Shown one piece after another: positions 26,209 through 40,008 of a stretch of 64,000 nt of DNA (positions are counted from its first letter, which is position 1; each line of letters opens with the position of its first letter). Origin of the DNA: Dipylidium caninum (taxonomy: Eukaryota; Platyhelminthes; Cestoda; Cyclophyllidea; Dipylidiidae); contig QEYB01001046.1 of NCBI GenBank assembly GCA_017562135.1, positions 2,232,001 to 2,296,000 of the forward strand, in the 5' to 3' direction. The notes below the pieces were generated by a model, which did not search any database, was not told where the DNA came from, and saw only the letters and a list, made by a program, of their open reading frames with translations. The position numbers were made by a program, and so were the translations under genes.

Positions 26209-27743
26209 AGGCGAAGCCTGAGATCGAAATGAATCAGGAGAAAAATTGACATAAACTGATGACGGCGTAATATCTCAAAGGCCTTACTGGAAATGGACAC
26301 CATCCTAAATTTATAGACGTCCTAGCTCTTACTAATAATAATGAGTTTACTAAAGTAGAAACATTAACAACACAAAGAACTGCGAGAACACTTGTAGATA
26401 AGGTAAGAGGATGTCTAAGGACTGACTTGGATTAAAGAAGTTGGATGGACACGATGTGGCCGATCGGTTCCGGCAACAGCTGTGGCCTAAGCAAGAAGAC
26501 GTAATCAAAGTTCCGCTTTGATTTCTTAAACAAATTGTGTTAAACAAATTGTGACAAGATTTGTGGAATTATAATTTTTACATAATTTGCAAGCGATTAA
26601 GTTTTATACAACAACCCGTTACTATGCCGTGAATTTTTGGTGCTTCCATTCCTTTTGGAAACATAAGGTACCACTATTTGCTGACCTGCTCACATAGTGC
26701 ATGAATGATTATAAAAAAATCCCAAGGCCTGGAATAGGTGATGATTCTAACAGTGATTGTCGTCAGTAATTGGATCTGTCGTTTGGTAGACGGGGATGTT
26801 CAGTACTTTTTTCAATGTTTAACTGAAGGATATTGTGATGAGAGTCGAATATAGTACTCCTATCTGAGTGTAAATTGATTAGGAAAAACCTCATTTACAT
26901 GATTAGAAATTCATACACGTTCACCTTCAGGCCCCCCACTCATTTTTCGACCAATATTAATGCGGTATGTGGCAACATCAGTCTTGCTGTTGTTGAAAAA
27001 CATTATAAAAATTGGGCTCACTCATTTCGTCATCTTTAACCATTGGGGAAGGCTCATCTGAGGGGATACGGATTTAGTTGTCCGCGGATAAATGCAAAAA
27101 ATCTACAGTGTTAAGGCGAGAATTCCCCAGGAGGAAGTTGCTTTTAAACTGTGTTAGGGCCATGAAGTAACTTGTTGTATGGAAATAAGAGAAGCGTCTC
27201 CTGCCAGCGAGCAACGCCCGAAATCTTATTAGTTGTAAAAGGCGTCTTATTTCACAATTGCGTGCTGCATGTTGCTTGTTTGTAAAGACCTTTAACCGTC
27301 CACCATTACACGGCGCGGGCCTACCCTCAAACCTCCTTTATCTGAATAAAAATTATTTTTTTGTTTGTTATGACAGTGGATTCCAGCAGAATACCTCGAC
27401 ACAGATACTGCGTTGCGAACATCTATTCAAAATTCCAGGTATGCGTGGATCACCAGGCATAAATTTTTTGAAGTAAAAGGTTTCAAATCACGTCTTCTTT
27501 TTTTTCGTAAATTAGTTTCAGACCTAAAGGCCGCAGTGCGTTACCTCTTGTGAATAATCATTAAAGCAATTTCTAACTATTTCACTATGCCTGAGGGCCG
27601 GGAACGCCTGTATTATATTAAGGAATTTATGGATATATAATGGAGAAATTTTTAAAATATTAATATCTTGTTCTCTACCGATTCAACCTAGATGATTGGT
27701 TAGCAATAGTGCTTTAACTAGGCCTTGTTGTCTGCCGTTGGTA
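26209..27743. other. Intergenic, AT-rich, upstream of Nup54
   Basis: This 1.5 kb stretch separates the 5' end of the minus-strand small membrane-protein gene from the Nup54 start codon, a head-to-head arrangement. It presumably carries both promoters. No specific element could be assigned. Confidence 0.5.
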
Positions 27744-30700
27744 ATGTTCGGCAATGTGCCTAAACCGTTTGGAGGTAATCAAGTATCCCTCCTTGGTTCA
27801 ACGACTCAGAGTGGGTTCTCGTTTGGTACTCCGACTGTCTCAACTCCAAACGCTTTCGGTTCCATTGGCAAACCCAATACGACATCGGCCCTGAGTTTAG
27901 GTCCCCGTACCCGCTAAGACAACAGCGAGTATCTTCAGTGGATTAGGAAATACAACTGCGCCATTTAGCTTTTCGGCTGCAACCAAACCTGCTTCACTGT
28001 TTGGTAACAATATTGGCTCTTTAACAACCTCCACAAAATCAAATTCCCCTTTTTCGTTCCAGCCAATCCAGGCTACTCAGCCTCCTTCCTCTGCACAATT
28101 GGGATCTACAATTTGTATGTATTTCTACACTCATTAACTATATTACCATTTAATTCGTGCATATACTTTAACTTTGGTTTTTAGTGACTCAAAATGTGGC
28201 TATGCAACAACAACAGCAAGCACAGCAATCTGTTGATGCATTCTATACATCTCTTTCACAACCTATGCTTTTCGGAGATGAACGTGATAACATAATTGCC
28301 AGATTGAATCAATTGCAAGCTATGCTTGGCACAGGCGTGGGTTTTTCAGTCTTGGGAACGGTAACGTACACTCCGGACAACCCATTCTCACGATTTCGTG
28401 GCATTGCCTATAATGTGATGCCGACCAGCTCGGAGGCTGATGGTCTTGTCTGCATGGAAATAACTAAGCCATTTGCAGAGGTTCTTCCACAAAAACAGGG
28501 TATACAGGATCACATATTCAGACTCCTTGGCGGTCGAGTTAACTACCAGCTTGTAATTGAAGAAATTAGACCATCTGCTCGCTCTGAAAATAACAGCGAG
28601 CTCGTTATTAAAGTTTGCGAACGGCAGGCGTCTGGTATGTCGTACTTATCCCACTTTATTTATGATACCTGTCACACTGATATACTTCATCTAAATGTAC
28701 TTGTCGACGTTAGAGGTCTTTACCTTCATTACTTTTTTGGATTTTTTCAGGTGCAAGTCACATTGTTCCGGCCACTGATTTGGCAAACTTTCTGTGCACC
28801 CCCGGCATTAAATCTCAATTGGAATCGCAATTGTGTGTTTGTCGTTTAATACCAGAACTGGCTCCTTCTGCCTCCCAGATCAACGCCTACCTTGAGATTC
28901 CACCTGCTGGGTTTGACAAGCGTGTTTGGCAGCAGGTAAAGCTAAGTTTAACTGTCCAACTTAAAAACTGGACAATTTCTTAACTTGTGGATGTTGAAAC
29001 TTACTAGGGATTAGTTGTTCTAAACGAATGTCTTATAACAGGCGAGTATTTTCAGCAGCCAAATTTTACCGATTATCCCGGTTCGAACAGGCATTGGGGC
29101 AGTGTGGGTATATGCTGCTGAATGCATGGCATGGGCGCCTAAGGTTTGATTAAATTTGTCAGGTGTACCGGAGAATTAGCAGTAGACTATTATCAGATTT
29201 AAGGATTTTTCGAGGACTAGGTTGCCACTAGTTGAAGATCGTCGAGAACTTTGGGTCGTCATTTCTGTGGATCACAAGTACTACTCCAAAGGTTTCTGTT
29301 TTTTTAGCTGTTTGAAATAGATTGCGGCTCATTGGGCTTTTAAAAAGCACGTAATCTGCTCGTTTCTTTATCCCTCCGGTATCAACGCCGTTTTGGTCTT
29401 GATAAGTCCGGTATGAATTCGTAATTTGTAGTTACTCATTTAGGCCCGCGAAGACAATCCTGCACCGAACCGTCTGCTTCCTGTTCCGGTGATTGGATTT
29501 GCCGATTTGAAAAGGCGTCGAGATGGCCAACTTCTCTTCGGTGATCAACAACGTAGGTCTGTTAAGGTTAGTTCTCAGTCTCTCCGTAATAATTTTGTGT
29601 TCTGCAATTAAAGCTTGATGTGATTTAACTGAATAACTATTCACCAAGTAAATTAATGATATTAGCAACCTGGAGGGACTTCCCGACTTTCAACCTCCTC
29701 ACTAGATTTGTATCTTTTTCTACATTTAGAATGATTTTATTTCCATAGGTCCGCTGCTGTGTGTAGTGGTTTTCCTCTGTTAGGCAATTTTTGTGCTTCT
29801 GGAAAGCTTCTTTAGGTTTTAGTTATGCGATAAGTATTATATGTTCTTGATCGGACCCTCTTCAAGGAATGTTAGACCCGAATAGATCCATCTGGTGTTT
29901 GATTTTATTTCTCTTGTCGGTTATTAAATGCGACCAGTGTAGATCTGTTGGGGTTTATAGATTGACTTCAATACCTTTTCTGAATTAATTTATGCTTTTC
30001 TTTGGTCTTACCCTATAGTCACCTGACGCATCGTCTACCACAGTGGTTCTTAGCATTTCCGTCTTTTTCCTTTGTATTGTCATGCTTTCTCGGCTCCTCG
30101 AAATAGAATATTACAATGCTTATGTATAACTTGTTTTCATGAACGTTCACTTTTTGTTACTCTTTTTTTATGCTTGTCATGACTTTCACCTGACATGACT
30201 TTTTCTGGTAGTTATTTGAGAGGTCGCTTTCTACATTTGGTGTCTCAATTTTTTCCAAACGGTTATTAATAAGGCTTGTTTTGAGATGCTTATTACATGT
30301 ATATTCATGTTAATCTGTTTTCAGCACCTGTTCTCTGTGGCCAGTGAATTACAATCGCAACAGCTCTCGACCTCACAGAAAATAACGCAAATCAAGCGCA
30401 AACAGATAGAGCTTAATCACCGCATTCTGAAAGTATGTCAAAATTTTTTTGTACTCAAATATATACAAAAGGGACTATAAATACCATATTTCTTATATAG
30501 TTGTTGGCGAAGCAGACTGTTGCACGGCGAGCAGGATTCGCCATTAGCGCAGAGGAGGAGGCGCTACGATGTGCGCTTGAGCATATCTGGTCGGAGATTA
30601 CCGCACCACGGGGTTTACGCGCTCGCATCCAACAACTCCTGCCGAGTGTGCGCACGAAGGCGACTGCTAATGAAGCGGCGAAAAAGCAAACCTCAGCTAC

Positions 30701-31967
30701 GACGGATGCCTTAGACGACTTGGAGACTTCTACGACATCCAAAAATTCTTGGTGGATGCATCCAGAAATCGTCGATGATTTGCGTGAGGTGAGTCGACTG
30801 TGATATAGTTTACTCCATGGATACATTCATTAAACTTTTCATTCCCATCGACTGTTTGTCTATTTTGATACTTGGGCCGCAAAACCATCTCGGAGGCAGT
30901 GCAGCTTTCAATTTGTTTCTCAAATTTGATTTTGTTTCAGTTTTGATATTTCTTATCATATTAACTTAATTTACTACTTTTCGCGTCCACTTCTGCGGAT
31001 ATTACCTTTTCATATTTTTTCTCAGATTGAATGGTGTCGGTTTATTTTTAACCTCCTTAAATGTGGAGTAAATATTGAGACTACAATGGGGACATTTAAA
31101 AATTGGCCATTCATCATTCATTCTTCCGGTTTTTACCACCTTTGAGTGGTGATTTAAACCAAGACTTATTTTTTCTAATTCAGAATACCGCAATATTCCC
31201 TTACCATAATTTTTTTGCAGGTTTTAGGAATGTTTACATCACGACAGTTGAAGCTTGTCAGTCTTTGAGCATCAGTAGATTGATGATGGAGTAATGGGGT
31301 CTGAATTCGCTCTCATTGTTCCGATCTGCCTAAATCTGTTTTAATGTATCATAGAGATGGACTTCTATTTATTCTCACTTTCTGAACCTAAATACTATTT
31401 GCAATTTGGTTATCATGATAATAATGGTGTCTGAAACATCCAACAACTGGTTTTTCTTACAGATTTTTCAATTGAGTTAGAAGTCTGTGTTGGAGTGCTG
31501 ACTGGAGTTCTTTAACTTTGCGAAATTCTCATGAGTTCTGTTTTGAAACTGGTCTTCTTGCTATCAATATACTTTCGCTCGAGTGGTACAAAAATAATTG
31601 ACGATCTGCAGAATCTGAAATTCACTAGCTCCGGTTTACTGTTTTGGCATTGTGTCTAATATGACCAACCGTTAAAGAACCCATTTTCTTGTAGGAGTTA
31701 ATGTTGAAATCCAACGTTTTCAGGCGTACTGTGTTTTGGACAAAGGCCGAAATTTTTTACTCGGTGTCTAGGCGGCTAACGGGGCTTTTCCCTTGGTTTT
31801 AGTACTTGAGTCAACGGACCACGGGAATGAAGGAAATGCGTCGCCTCCTCGTCGAATTGAATGGCGTTGTCCGTATTCTCACTGAAAGGAAGACGAAAGC
31901 CACTGCTACTGCCGTCGGACTTTCCAGTTACCCCGCCTTGAGTATGAAGTTGGAATCCACTCTATGA
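27744..31967 (+). CDS. NUP54: Nucleoporin Nup54 (FG nucleoporin of the central channel)
   Basis: Nup54 forms, with Nup62 and Nup58, the central transport channel of the nuclear pore. Exons: 27744-28114, 28185-28634, 28751-28935, 29444-29566, 30325-30432, 30501-30788, 31803-31967 (TGA). The N-terminus has FG repeats (MFGN, PFGG, FSFG, AFG, LFGN). The conserved region follows: MLFGDERDNIIARLNQLQAM, NPFSRFRGIAY, HIVPATDLANFL, then LLPVPVIGFADLKRR. Next comes the coiled-coil part ITQIKRKQIELNHRILK, KQTVARRAGFAI and WWMHPEIVDDLRE. These match the human protein in order and spacing. The first exon changes frame near 27903-27906 (a run of four C): upstream FG repeats end in SLGP, and downstream KTTASIFSGLG is shifted by one base. 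A single-base indel explains this. An intron from 27837 (weak donor GTCTCA) to 27915 is a less likely alternative. All later exon phases agree. Introns of 508, 758 and 1014 nt hold nothing recognisable. Confidence 0.93.
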
Positions 31968-34900
31968 TACGTTCCCTCTTTTTATGAACATATTTTTGTA
32001 CCTATAAAATTTCTTCGGATTATTGTTTCGTATATGGATTACTCTCGGTGTTCATCGTCAGCAAGTAAAATTTAAAATTTGCTAACATTTCTGAACTAAG
32101 GTCTAGAAAGATGTTAATACGTCTTTGAGTTAATGTCACTTTCAGCAATTAGGCTCCTCGGGTCGTCCGTATTCTTAAATAGTCAAACGATGTGGAGCTA
32201 GCTGACACATCTAAATGCGCAAATTATCATTTGTTAGAGGGATAAGCATTAGTACCTTCATTTATCGCAATAATGAAATTCCTCTCATACGCGGGGTCCT
32301 TGAAGAATTTTGACGGTGTGTTGGTGGTTGCTCATGAGTTCTGCATTTCCGTAGGATTTAGTAATACGGATGTCAAATATTTAGCCAAAAATGCGTATCA
32401 CTATTCGGCGTGAGTTGGAATACTTCGGTACATTTCATGAAAAGCGGTGCCACGCGACAGCGATGCAATTTCCATTTTTTGTGTCTGAACGAAGTATTAC
32501 GTTAACTACCACTCCGGGTGTGGATCGTATGAAACGATATCTCTTTACATTCACGGTAACATATTTTTGCAAAAAAGTCCTCTCCCATGCTCTGCGGCCT
32601 CGTCATGGAAGTGTTATTATCAGCCTCTGCGCCCACTTACAGTAACGGTATAGTAACACTTCAGCCGTTAAAGAGGATTTTTAGCGGTTTACAGGCGGGA
32701 CGATCCTGTGACATTGTGCGTAGATAACTCGAGAGCTCGTAAGACTGGGGTCACAGCGACTCCAATGTCAGTGATTCATGTGATAATTCCGCTTTTCGGG
32801 TTAATGGATGAAGGACATCTGAGAATTCTGGGACTGGCGCATCACGAAAGCTGAGGGGAAACACTTGATAAATCCCGATTCAAATCCACTCTCACTGCCT
32901 AGTTCGGGAGCAGTCAGCGGGACACTTTCGCGATTCGGGATATCTGGCAATCCAGACAGATGGATGTATCGTTTTACTCGTATTATTGGAAATTCAAAAA
33001 TTTATTGAAGCCTACTGGGGATAAGTAGCGCAATAAGGACTCGCTACGAATTTTGCTCACATCTACGCTCACATCTACGACAAGGAGGCTTTGAAATGCA
33101 CTTTCAGAGATTTTCAAAACCTCCTTGTCGTACGTTTGTGTCGACGGATGCTCACATTTCCTGTTATTGCTCTATCCTTAAGCAAGAGTGGAGACTATGG
33201 CGGAGACAATGTAGAGTAGGGTAGATGCTTTTCTGCGGACGGAAAACACGTGTACGTCTGGATACAAGCGCCTACACTGGTTGGGTTGACTTCGTTACGC
33301 AAATTACAGTCAGGCGAAGTACGCCAATTCATTCTGTTGACAGCCTGACGAAAACGCCTTCTTCTTGGATCTCCAATTAACCATTTCAATATGTCCTCGT
33401 TTCTATAGTTAGAAAATTGAACACCTGAAATGACCAATTTCTTGCAAATGAAGAGATTGTGGATGGCAACGGGTTCTTATGACTTGAATTTCCCATACGT
33501 GCGAGGATGACATCACAGAGTCATGGGAACGCAGTCATTCTAGCAAAGGACCCTCTTACCATAAGGATGGTGGCTGTGGGGTTTTTCAGCTACTCATGTG
33601 GCAAACCTGGGCTGGGCGCGAGGTGATGGGCAGAGATTTCAATGGAGAGGGGTTTCGCAAGGCTTTCGATTCCTTCAAAGGCCCTGCCCTTTTGCTCCCA
33701 ACATCTGTCGTTCATTTTGCTGCTTCCACTCCTCAAGTATTTTTTTGATATTCCCCGATGAGCCCACAATTGGCTTGGGGCACTACGTTGAGTTGGCTGC
33801 AAATCAGTCTCCGGTGATCTCATGTCATTCAGGATAGAGTAAATACCGGACGCTCCGACTTGTATTTGCTTCAAAAATTATATAACATTTATGAACGCTC
33901 TAAACGATTTCAAACCTAGAGATAGTCTGGACGCTTTTCATTTCCGCATCGTCTCTTGCATTTCTTGGTGCTCTTCTTCATGGGAAAAAAAGACGACATG
34001 ACCCCGTTTCCCCATCCAGATAGTTATAAAAGTTACAAACTCATTTAAGGCCTGGTAATAACGGGCAAAGGAGCCCGAACACAGCAGAATTGAGTTTTTG
34101 CCTCCGAAAAAACCCTGATGCCTCTGTGGAACGCCGGCATTTTGAGGTCCCTCAAATTACCACTGGAATTTGTAATGGACACACATTAGATCCCCTGTTA
34201 AACACCGGAAAGCCTTGACATTTGCCATCAAAGTGCAGCAAATCGTGATTGGTACCCAGGAACCCGAGGGAGAAGGATATGAATTAACTCCCGTAAGGAA
34301 GCCATAACCATTCTAACGCCTGTAGATCGCGCTGATTCCGTTATATTCCCTGAGAGCTAACATCTGACTAACTTCAACCCATCTCTTGAAACTTCCCAAC
34401 CTGCTCCCCATTTCACATTTGCAATTATTCGGACAACGCAAAGAGAGATTAGGTGGCATTAGGAGCCAAAAAACCAGCTTTATTAAGTACGTTGCACACT
34501 TCCCTTTCTCGTATACTTCGTTCTTCCTTATACATCTTGGGACTTTAAGTCACGAGGGCTCGAAGAAACTGGTAAATATGCCTGGCTTCGTTTGACTTTT
34601 TACCTCTCGGAAGATGTGGTGACTTGCGGTTTGGTCAGGGCGTAACTTGAGTAGACAGGGAACACTAGAGATAGAGCGGATAGAACTGTCATCACTGCTG
34701 ACGACAGCCTGTCCGAAAGCCCTCCTCGGCCAACTGGGTTACATGGGAGGACCGCGTGGACTGCTGTCGTTGGCCGTAATAAAGCCGAAAGACGCCACTC
34801 CCGCCAAGAGACGCTTGTCGGATCGCTACGTCAAACGTGGTTTCACTCTTGTGTGTCTGCAAAAGGTCAGCTTCTCAGTTAAGGTAATTCGCTCGAAATA

Positions 34901-37354
34901 TCCCCTTTTGGGGATTTCTTCTTCTGGCGAAATGTTATCGGCCTGTACGACTGCGACCTGTTTATTACATCACATCGCCAGAAACGATTAAGGAAAGATG
35001 AGTTACCGCAGAGCCACTTTTCCTTAACTGTCCAATATTTTAATGAAATTTTTTGTTTTTCCATGCCCTAAGTTGAAATGAAGTCTTGAAGCGCAACTCA
35101 ACAAATAACTAATTACCTCTGACCTTATTATCCCGTCGGGAAAAGGGCTTAAAGTAGCGCTTTTTTCTAATATGACCCTCAACTTTTTCCCTTCTCTTTT
35201 TGAGAATGAGACCAGCCCTTTTACTTCGGCTATAATGTTACAGAGCACGATGTTGAAGTCAGCCCTCGCTGTTTTCAGACCAACTCCGGCCCACTCACCC
35301 GCTAGCGCTATTTTGCCTCCATATATCACTTCCAGAGCTTCTGTGGGATTTCCACGTGTTTGGGAGGGAAATGGTGCGGTGTTGGGCGCCTCGACAATCA
35401 TAGGTGAAGACGCTTTCGACCTATTTCGCTAATGCTTGCGTCAAATGTGTGCAACGCTTGAAGTTTACATATCCTCATGTTTTAAGGATGCCAAATTTTT
35501 CACCGCTTTTCTGGTATATTTCGTTAGTAAATTTTTAGGACATGGAATCTGAGGGTTTTAAGCCGATGATCTTCTTGTGCGTGAATAGTCGGAAGAAGTG
35601 CATTTTTTGTTTGGTGTTCCAAAATTTAAGGCATATAGTGTTCCCTTTCGTCTCCTCTCACTCCTCCCAGCATTTTCACACACCAATTTCAGAGTGTTCA
35701 GATCTCTGGCCTCTTTCTTTGACCAGTGAAAAGGTGCCAGAAGATTGTTAGACTTTCACATTCACTTCTGCTCGCCTGGCGAAGGTTTGGCTTTTCGGGC
35801 AGTGGCATTGAAATTCGGGTAGCCTCGGAACTTCGGTCAAAACCCTCTTCTCACCACGTAATTGTGAAAGCAACAAATTAGCCGTTCCCGACACACCCGT
35901 TTTGTTCCTAATGACCATTGCGACCGTTTAAACGAACATAAGGTGATCCCGCGGTAGCAGAGGCTCCGCTATCCGCTGTCGTCAAAGCCAGTTGAAACTC
36001 TTGCTGCCCTCCAACCGCGACCGGAGAGGCGGTCTTCGCTCTGGGTGACACCTTCTCCCAGCGGCAGTAACTAACTTTACAGCAACAACTTTAACCCAAA
36101 CGCGTTTAAATTAGCGGGGCAACTCCAGGAGATTTGGAGCTATCTGTATTATTCAAAGCGCTCATGAAAGTTCCTCACAAGTCGTTGTAAATGCAGTCTA
36201 TGAACCGTTCAAAAGTCGGTAGAGGCAGCATCATCATTTGTGACATCAGCATAGCCGCCAGAGGGGGGCTTTGATGTGGGGACGAAATTAATCAGAACTT
36301 GGCATTTGGGTATAGCGGGAAGTAGAGGGGAGATGCAGTTCTCCTCAGCCGGTGGGGGAGTCGAACAGCCCGTCCTGGTTGCTGCTGCGCCCTGTTGCAT
36401 GCGATAAGAGACGCGAGCGCCCCTCCGTCAGGAAGCCACTCTCCGCATGGCAAGGAAATATTTAAATGATTACATCATTAACAATTTTGTTGCGCTTTAG
36501 CACTCCTCACTCCTTCCAATTTACTTTTCTATGGCCAGGATAAGTCAAGCGACTCACTGCGGAGTCGGGTCGCGGGGGAGCGCGGTTGCGGTGACTTGTT
36601 TCCCTCGGTCCATTTCAAGCTCGTTCCGTGTCATCGTCGTTAATGTTTAACCAACGGGGAAATCGGGTCGTACAATCACAAATTATTACAAGTCGGGAAG
36701 GACTTATGTCCCTTTTTTCGCAAAAATCAAGTCTGGCGATGGGGCGAGAAAAGGTGGCCGTCAAACGTTGAAGGGTATAGGAAAGTGTCAATATTGCGAG
36801 GAATTTTGAAGTAGTTTTCATGTAGAGTTAAGGAAATTTGTATAAGGCATATTCAGTTTGGGGTGGGTAATTTGTGGTGAATCTCCCCTTCCCCTAGACA
36901 ACGACGCTTTACGACCCTCCCGTAAACTCCTAATAGCCGGAATCTTCCAGGTTGAAATGAAAACCATTGCATGACAGGGAAAATTAAACAGAATTTGGCG
37001 TCAATCATCCTCGTCACAAATACGTGACAGCTTGGAAAAGGGACTTCCAGAGGGGAACCCTTTGCCCGTGGCTGACCATATTCCTTATTCGCAAACAACC
37101 AATTCGAAAACAGACTGCCGATTTAGGGACTTTGACAGTCACTTTCTGACATCGCTGTGAAAAGTGTCTGACATGTAATGGTTAAAGTCAGCAGAACGGC
37201 AGCCACATTGTCTATATTGTGCTTAAAATGATAGTGAAGAAATAACCAGGCGGTTAGAGATAACGGAAGACATGAAACAAGAAGAAGGAGCAACAGCATG
37301 TAGCCATAGTTGATGTGGCGAGTGCTGAGGATACCACTGACAAGACTGCGGCGG
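31968..37354. other. Intergenic, tail-to-tail between Nup54 and the LIM gene
   Basis: About 5.4 kb with no recognisable gene. It contains the inverted repeat at 33076-33132. Open stretches such as 34647-34991 plus (114 codons) and 35401-35024 minus (125 codons) have no recognised domain or convincing splice context. Both flanking genes end toward this region, so their 3' UTRs are here; I could not place their poly(A) sites. Confidence 0.5.
33076..33132. repeat. Inverted repeat with a 20-21 bp stem and a short loop
   Basis: The left arm TACGACAAGGAGGCTTTGAA (33076-33095, plus the next A) pairs with the right arm ending CCTCCTTGTCGTA at 33132, with one mismatch in about 21 bp and a loop of about 15 nt. 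Just upstream, GCTCACATCTAC occurs twice in direct tandem. The hairpin lies in intergenic DNA. It could be a foldback or MITE-like end, or a small RNA precursor. The sequence alone cannot decide. Confidence 0.7.
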
Positions 37355-40008
37355 TTACCCCATGTTGAGGGTGCCGGCGCCCTGGCCGAAGCCGAATCCC
37401 TTGGGTCCGAAATTCTTGCCGTAGCAGGCTGAAAAATTGTGGACAAGATTTGTTTCTCGAGCCTCTGCCGTCATTACTCTTATCGGCAACGTGTGTGTAT
37501 ACCGTGAATGTGAGGCGTCTTTTGTTCATCATTCCTCGACGGACGAGGAACATCATATCGGATCGGATTCAAGTGGAAGACTTACTTCTTTTGGAACTCT
37601 GTCACGTTATTTCGCGCTTTGAGTGACATCTGAACTGGTAGGCAGAAGTTGAAAAGGGTCGTTTTCTTTGGTAAGAGCAAAGAAACGCTCCAATGTGACA
37701 CCACAACTTTTTCTTATACCCTGGAATCTGAACTCTTCCCAACTCGATGACTTCCAACTCTTGAACTTTCCTTGGCCCAGGTCGCTCGTTGCCTACCGCT
37801 CAACATTGGCCTGATGAGAACCCGACGGTTCCCAAAATTTCGAATAAAATGCGGTTTACGATGCATAATACGAAAGCAGGAGGCCTCTAACCTTGGAGAG
37901 TTTAAATGCTAACCGAAAGGTCGTACATGAATAGGTCATCAGGTGTTAAACTCACTTTTACAGTATATTTCGAGGTCTTTGGTGGCGAGAGTCGTCGAGT
38001 CCAGCGACTTACCACAGGTCTGGCAACGGAAGCAGCGCTTATGGAATTTCAACTAAAGTAAAGAAGAATCTGTGGACTTCTGTGCCAGACGAACTTAAGT
38101 GACTCTCGTTCTCTTTTAATGCCTCCTACAAGAAATCTGTCGTTTACTCGGTAATGCTTTAAGTGATCTGAGGAGATGCCCTGCAACTCGGTCACGCCTG
38201 TTGGGAGCCAACGCTGGCGCCGGTTTCGGTTACGAGCACTTTTTCCCCTAAAACCGACACAGCTGTTTAAAAAGGTCTTCGCTTCATCAGTTTTGCCTAA
38301 CTCTTCGCTAAGCATCAACACTGGTGACCGTTTTGCTGAGACGGTGACAGATGTCTTCAAGTACAACTCAAGTCGAAAGGGACTGCCAAGCACAATCTTA
38401 GGACGTTCCGTTGAGAGGCCACGTCATGGCTCAAAAATTGGGGGAGATGTGAAGCCACTTATGGGTGTGAGGAGAGAGTGAACGTAGTGAAAGCAGACTT
38501 ACGTCGCCGGGACATCCGATGGCTTTTTCGGCGTCATAGACGCGCTGGCCACAACGTGGGCAGCCGCCCGACTTCGGGCTCACAGTTCTCGCTGGCCAGG
38601 CTTGTTGCCGCCACTAAAAGAATAGGAGGGCCGAAAAGACGCGTCAGACAAACGGCGAATAAGCATGACCAGACTGCAACGATGGATTAAACTACAGAGG
38701 ATCTTGTAGGTTTATTAGTTTACAATTCGAATCGAAAGAAATCTTCCCTCAAATCACTGCACCCATGCACCTAATCTCCGTATTCTGCGCAGACGATTTT
38801 AATTTACGTGCTAAAAGAGCGGATAAGTGTGTCTGCTATTCAAGAATAGTTTAAATGTGCGGCAATTGCCTGGTAAAAAGGTTGCAACCGCTACTCCAGT
38901 GCAGTTGATGAGAGGAAGGATGATTAAATGGTACTGACACATGAGCAAATGTTGCACCCCTCGGAGGCAGACTTACGCAGCACCGGTCTCCGTCCTGGTC
39001 CCGTGGCCTTCTCTGTGTTTAAAACACCGGCGCCTTGACCGAAACCATAGCCCTTGGGGCCGAACTCGCGTCCGTGGCAGGTCTTGCAGTAGAGCGTCCT
39101 CTGGTGCTGCGCCCCCGTAGTACTGTCCACCGGCTTGTTGCAGAGAGCTAAAGACGAATCGAGGAATTAGAATTCGACATATATGGCTCTTATTGCCCAG
39201 AGGGAGTTCATGCTGATAAACGACGTCTGGAAAAAGCATTTAGGATGGTGTTAAAAGTTTTCTCACAGAAGGGCTGGTTCTCAAATAAACGTCGGACGGT
39301 ACACTAAATTCGATTAATTTACGACTTACTCCCAAACCGCTGTACCATTTTAAGAGTATACGTTATAACCGCATGCTTAATTGTTTTATCAGAAAGTAGA
39401 CGCACAAGTGGCCGTAAACCATGTCGGCGAGGTAGGACCTGTAAATCGGACAGTTAGATCCGGTCTGTTTAAGCACTCGGGAAAATGACTTCTCGATAGG
39501 TGAGTTAATCTTTATGAAAGCGGTAGATTATTGCAGTATGAGAGGGACCAATCACGCTGAAAGATGGTGTGGTATGAAGGGCGAAAATTTAGCTGGTGAA
39601 GGCTTATATGGCTTGTATTGCAGCATGGAAATCTTGAGGTGTTCAGTATAACACCGTAGAAAGTGCGAAGTCTTACGTGTGTTGCAAATATCACCACTTT
39701 GGCTCGTAAGTCGCTCATTCACTTTTGGTGATTCTTGATCGCCTCGAAACAATCCATCCAATAATTTCAACTTCTGTCACTAGACAGGGTTGAGGCGTGG
39801 TGCTAAGTAAACTGGAATATGGCTGAACCAACCGCCCGACACAACATCTTTGCGCACCAAATAAAATTCCTTGCAAGTAATCTTAAAAGTAACCACAGAA
39901 AAGGGACTCACAGCACTTGAAGCATTGCTTATGATAGGCAACGTCACCGAAACGGCGTTCCTCCGCAGCGTAAACGGCTTTGTCGCATGTGCCGCATTTG
40001 TTGGACAT
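37355..40008 (-). CDS. Two-LIM-domain cysteine and glycine-rich protein (CRP / muscle LIM protein)
   Basis: CRP/MLP proteins are zinc-binding scaffolds of muscle Z-lines and actin filaments and also enter nuclei. Five minus-strand exons with matching phases: 40008-39912 (ATG), 39147-38977, 38591-38503, 38052-37956, 37428-37355 (TAA); total 175 residues, slightly below the roughly 190 of vertebrate CRPs. LIM1 runs from [17 protein letters not shown] through [16 protein letters not shown] to TLYCKTCH. It is followed by the CRP-typical Gly-rich [18 protein letters not shown]2 runs from [18 protein letters not shown] through [19 protein letters not shown] to EIYCKTC, again followed by [15 protein letters not shown] and the stop. 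All eight zinc ligands of each LIM appear to be present. A Gly-rich repeat after each LIM separates CRP from other two-LIM proteins. Introns are 764, 385, 450 and 527 nt, without recognisable content. The assignment is secure; the exact orthologue (CSRP1-3 or Mlp60A type) is not resolved. Confidence 0.95.

Noticed and set aside
32870..32895. B-box-like GATTCAAATCC suggesting a tRNA
   Set aside because: No A box or acceptor-stem pairing at the right distance.
34647..34991. 114-codon plus-strand open stretch
   Set aside because: No recognisable domain, no splice context, and a minus-strand open stretch nearby of equal quality.
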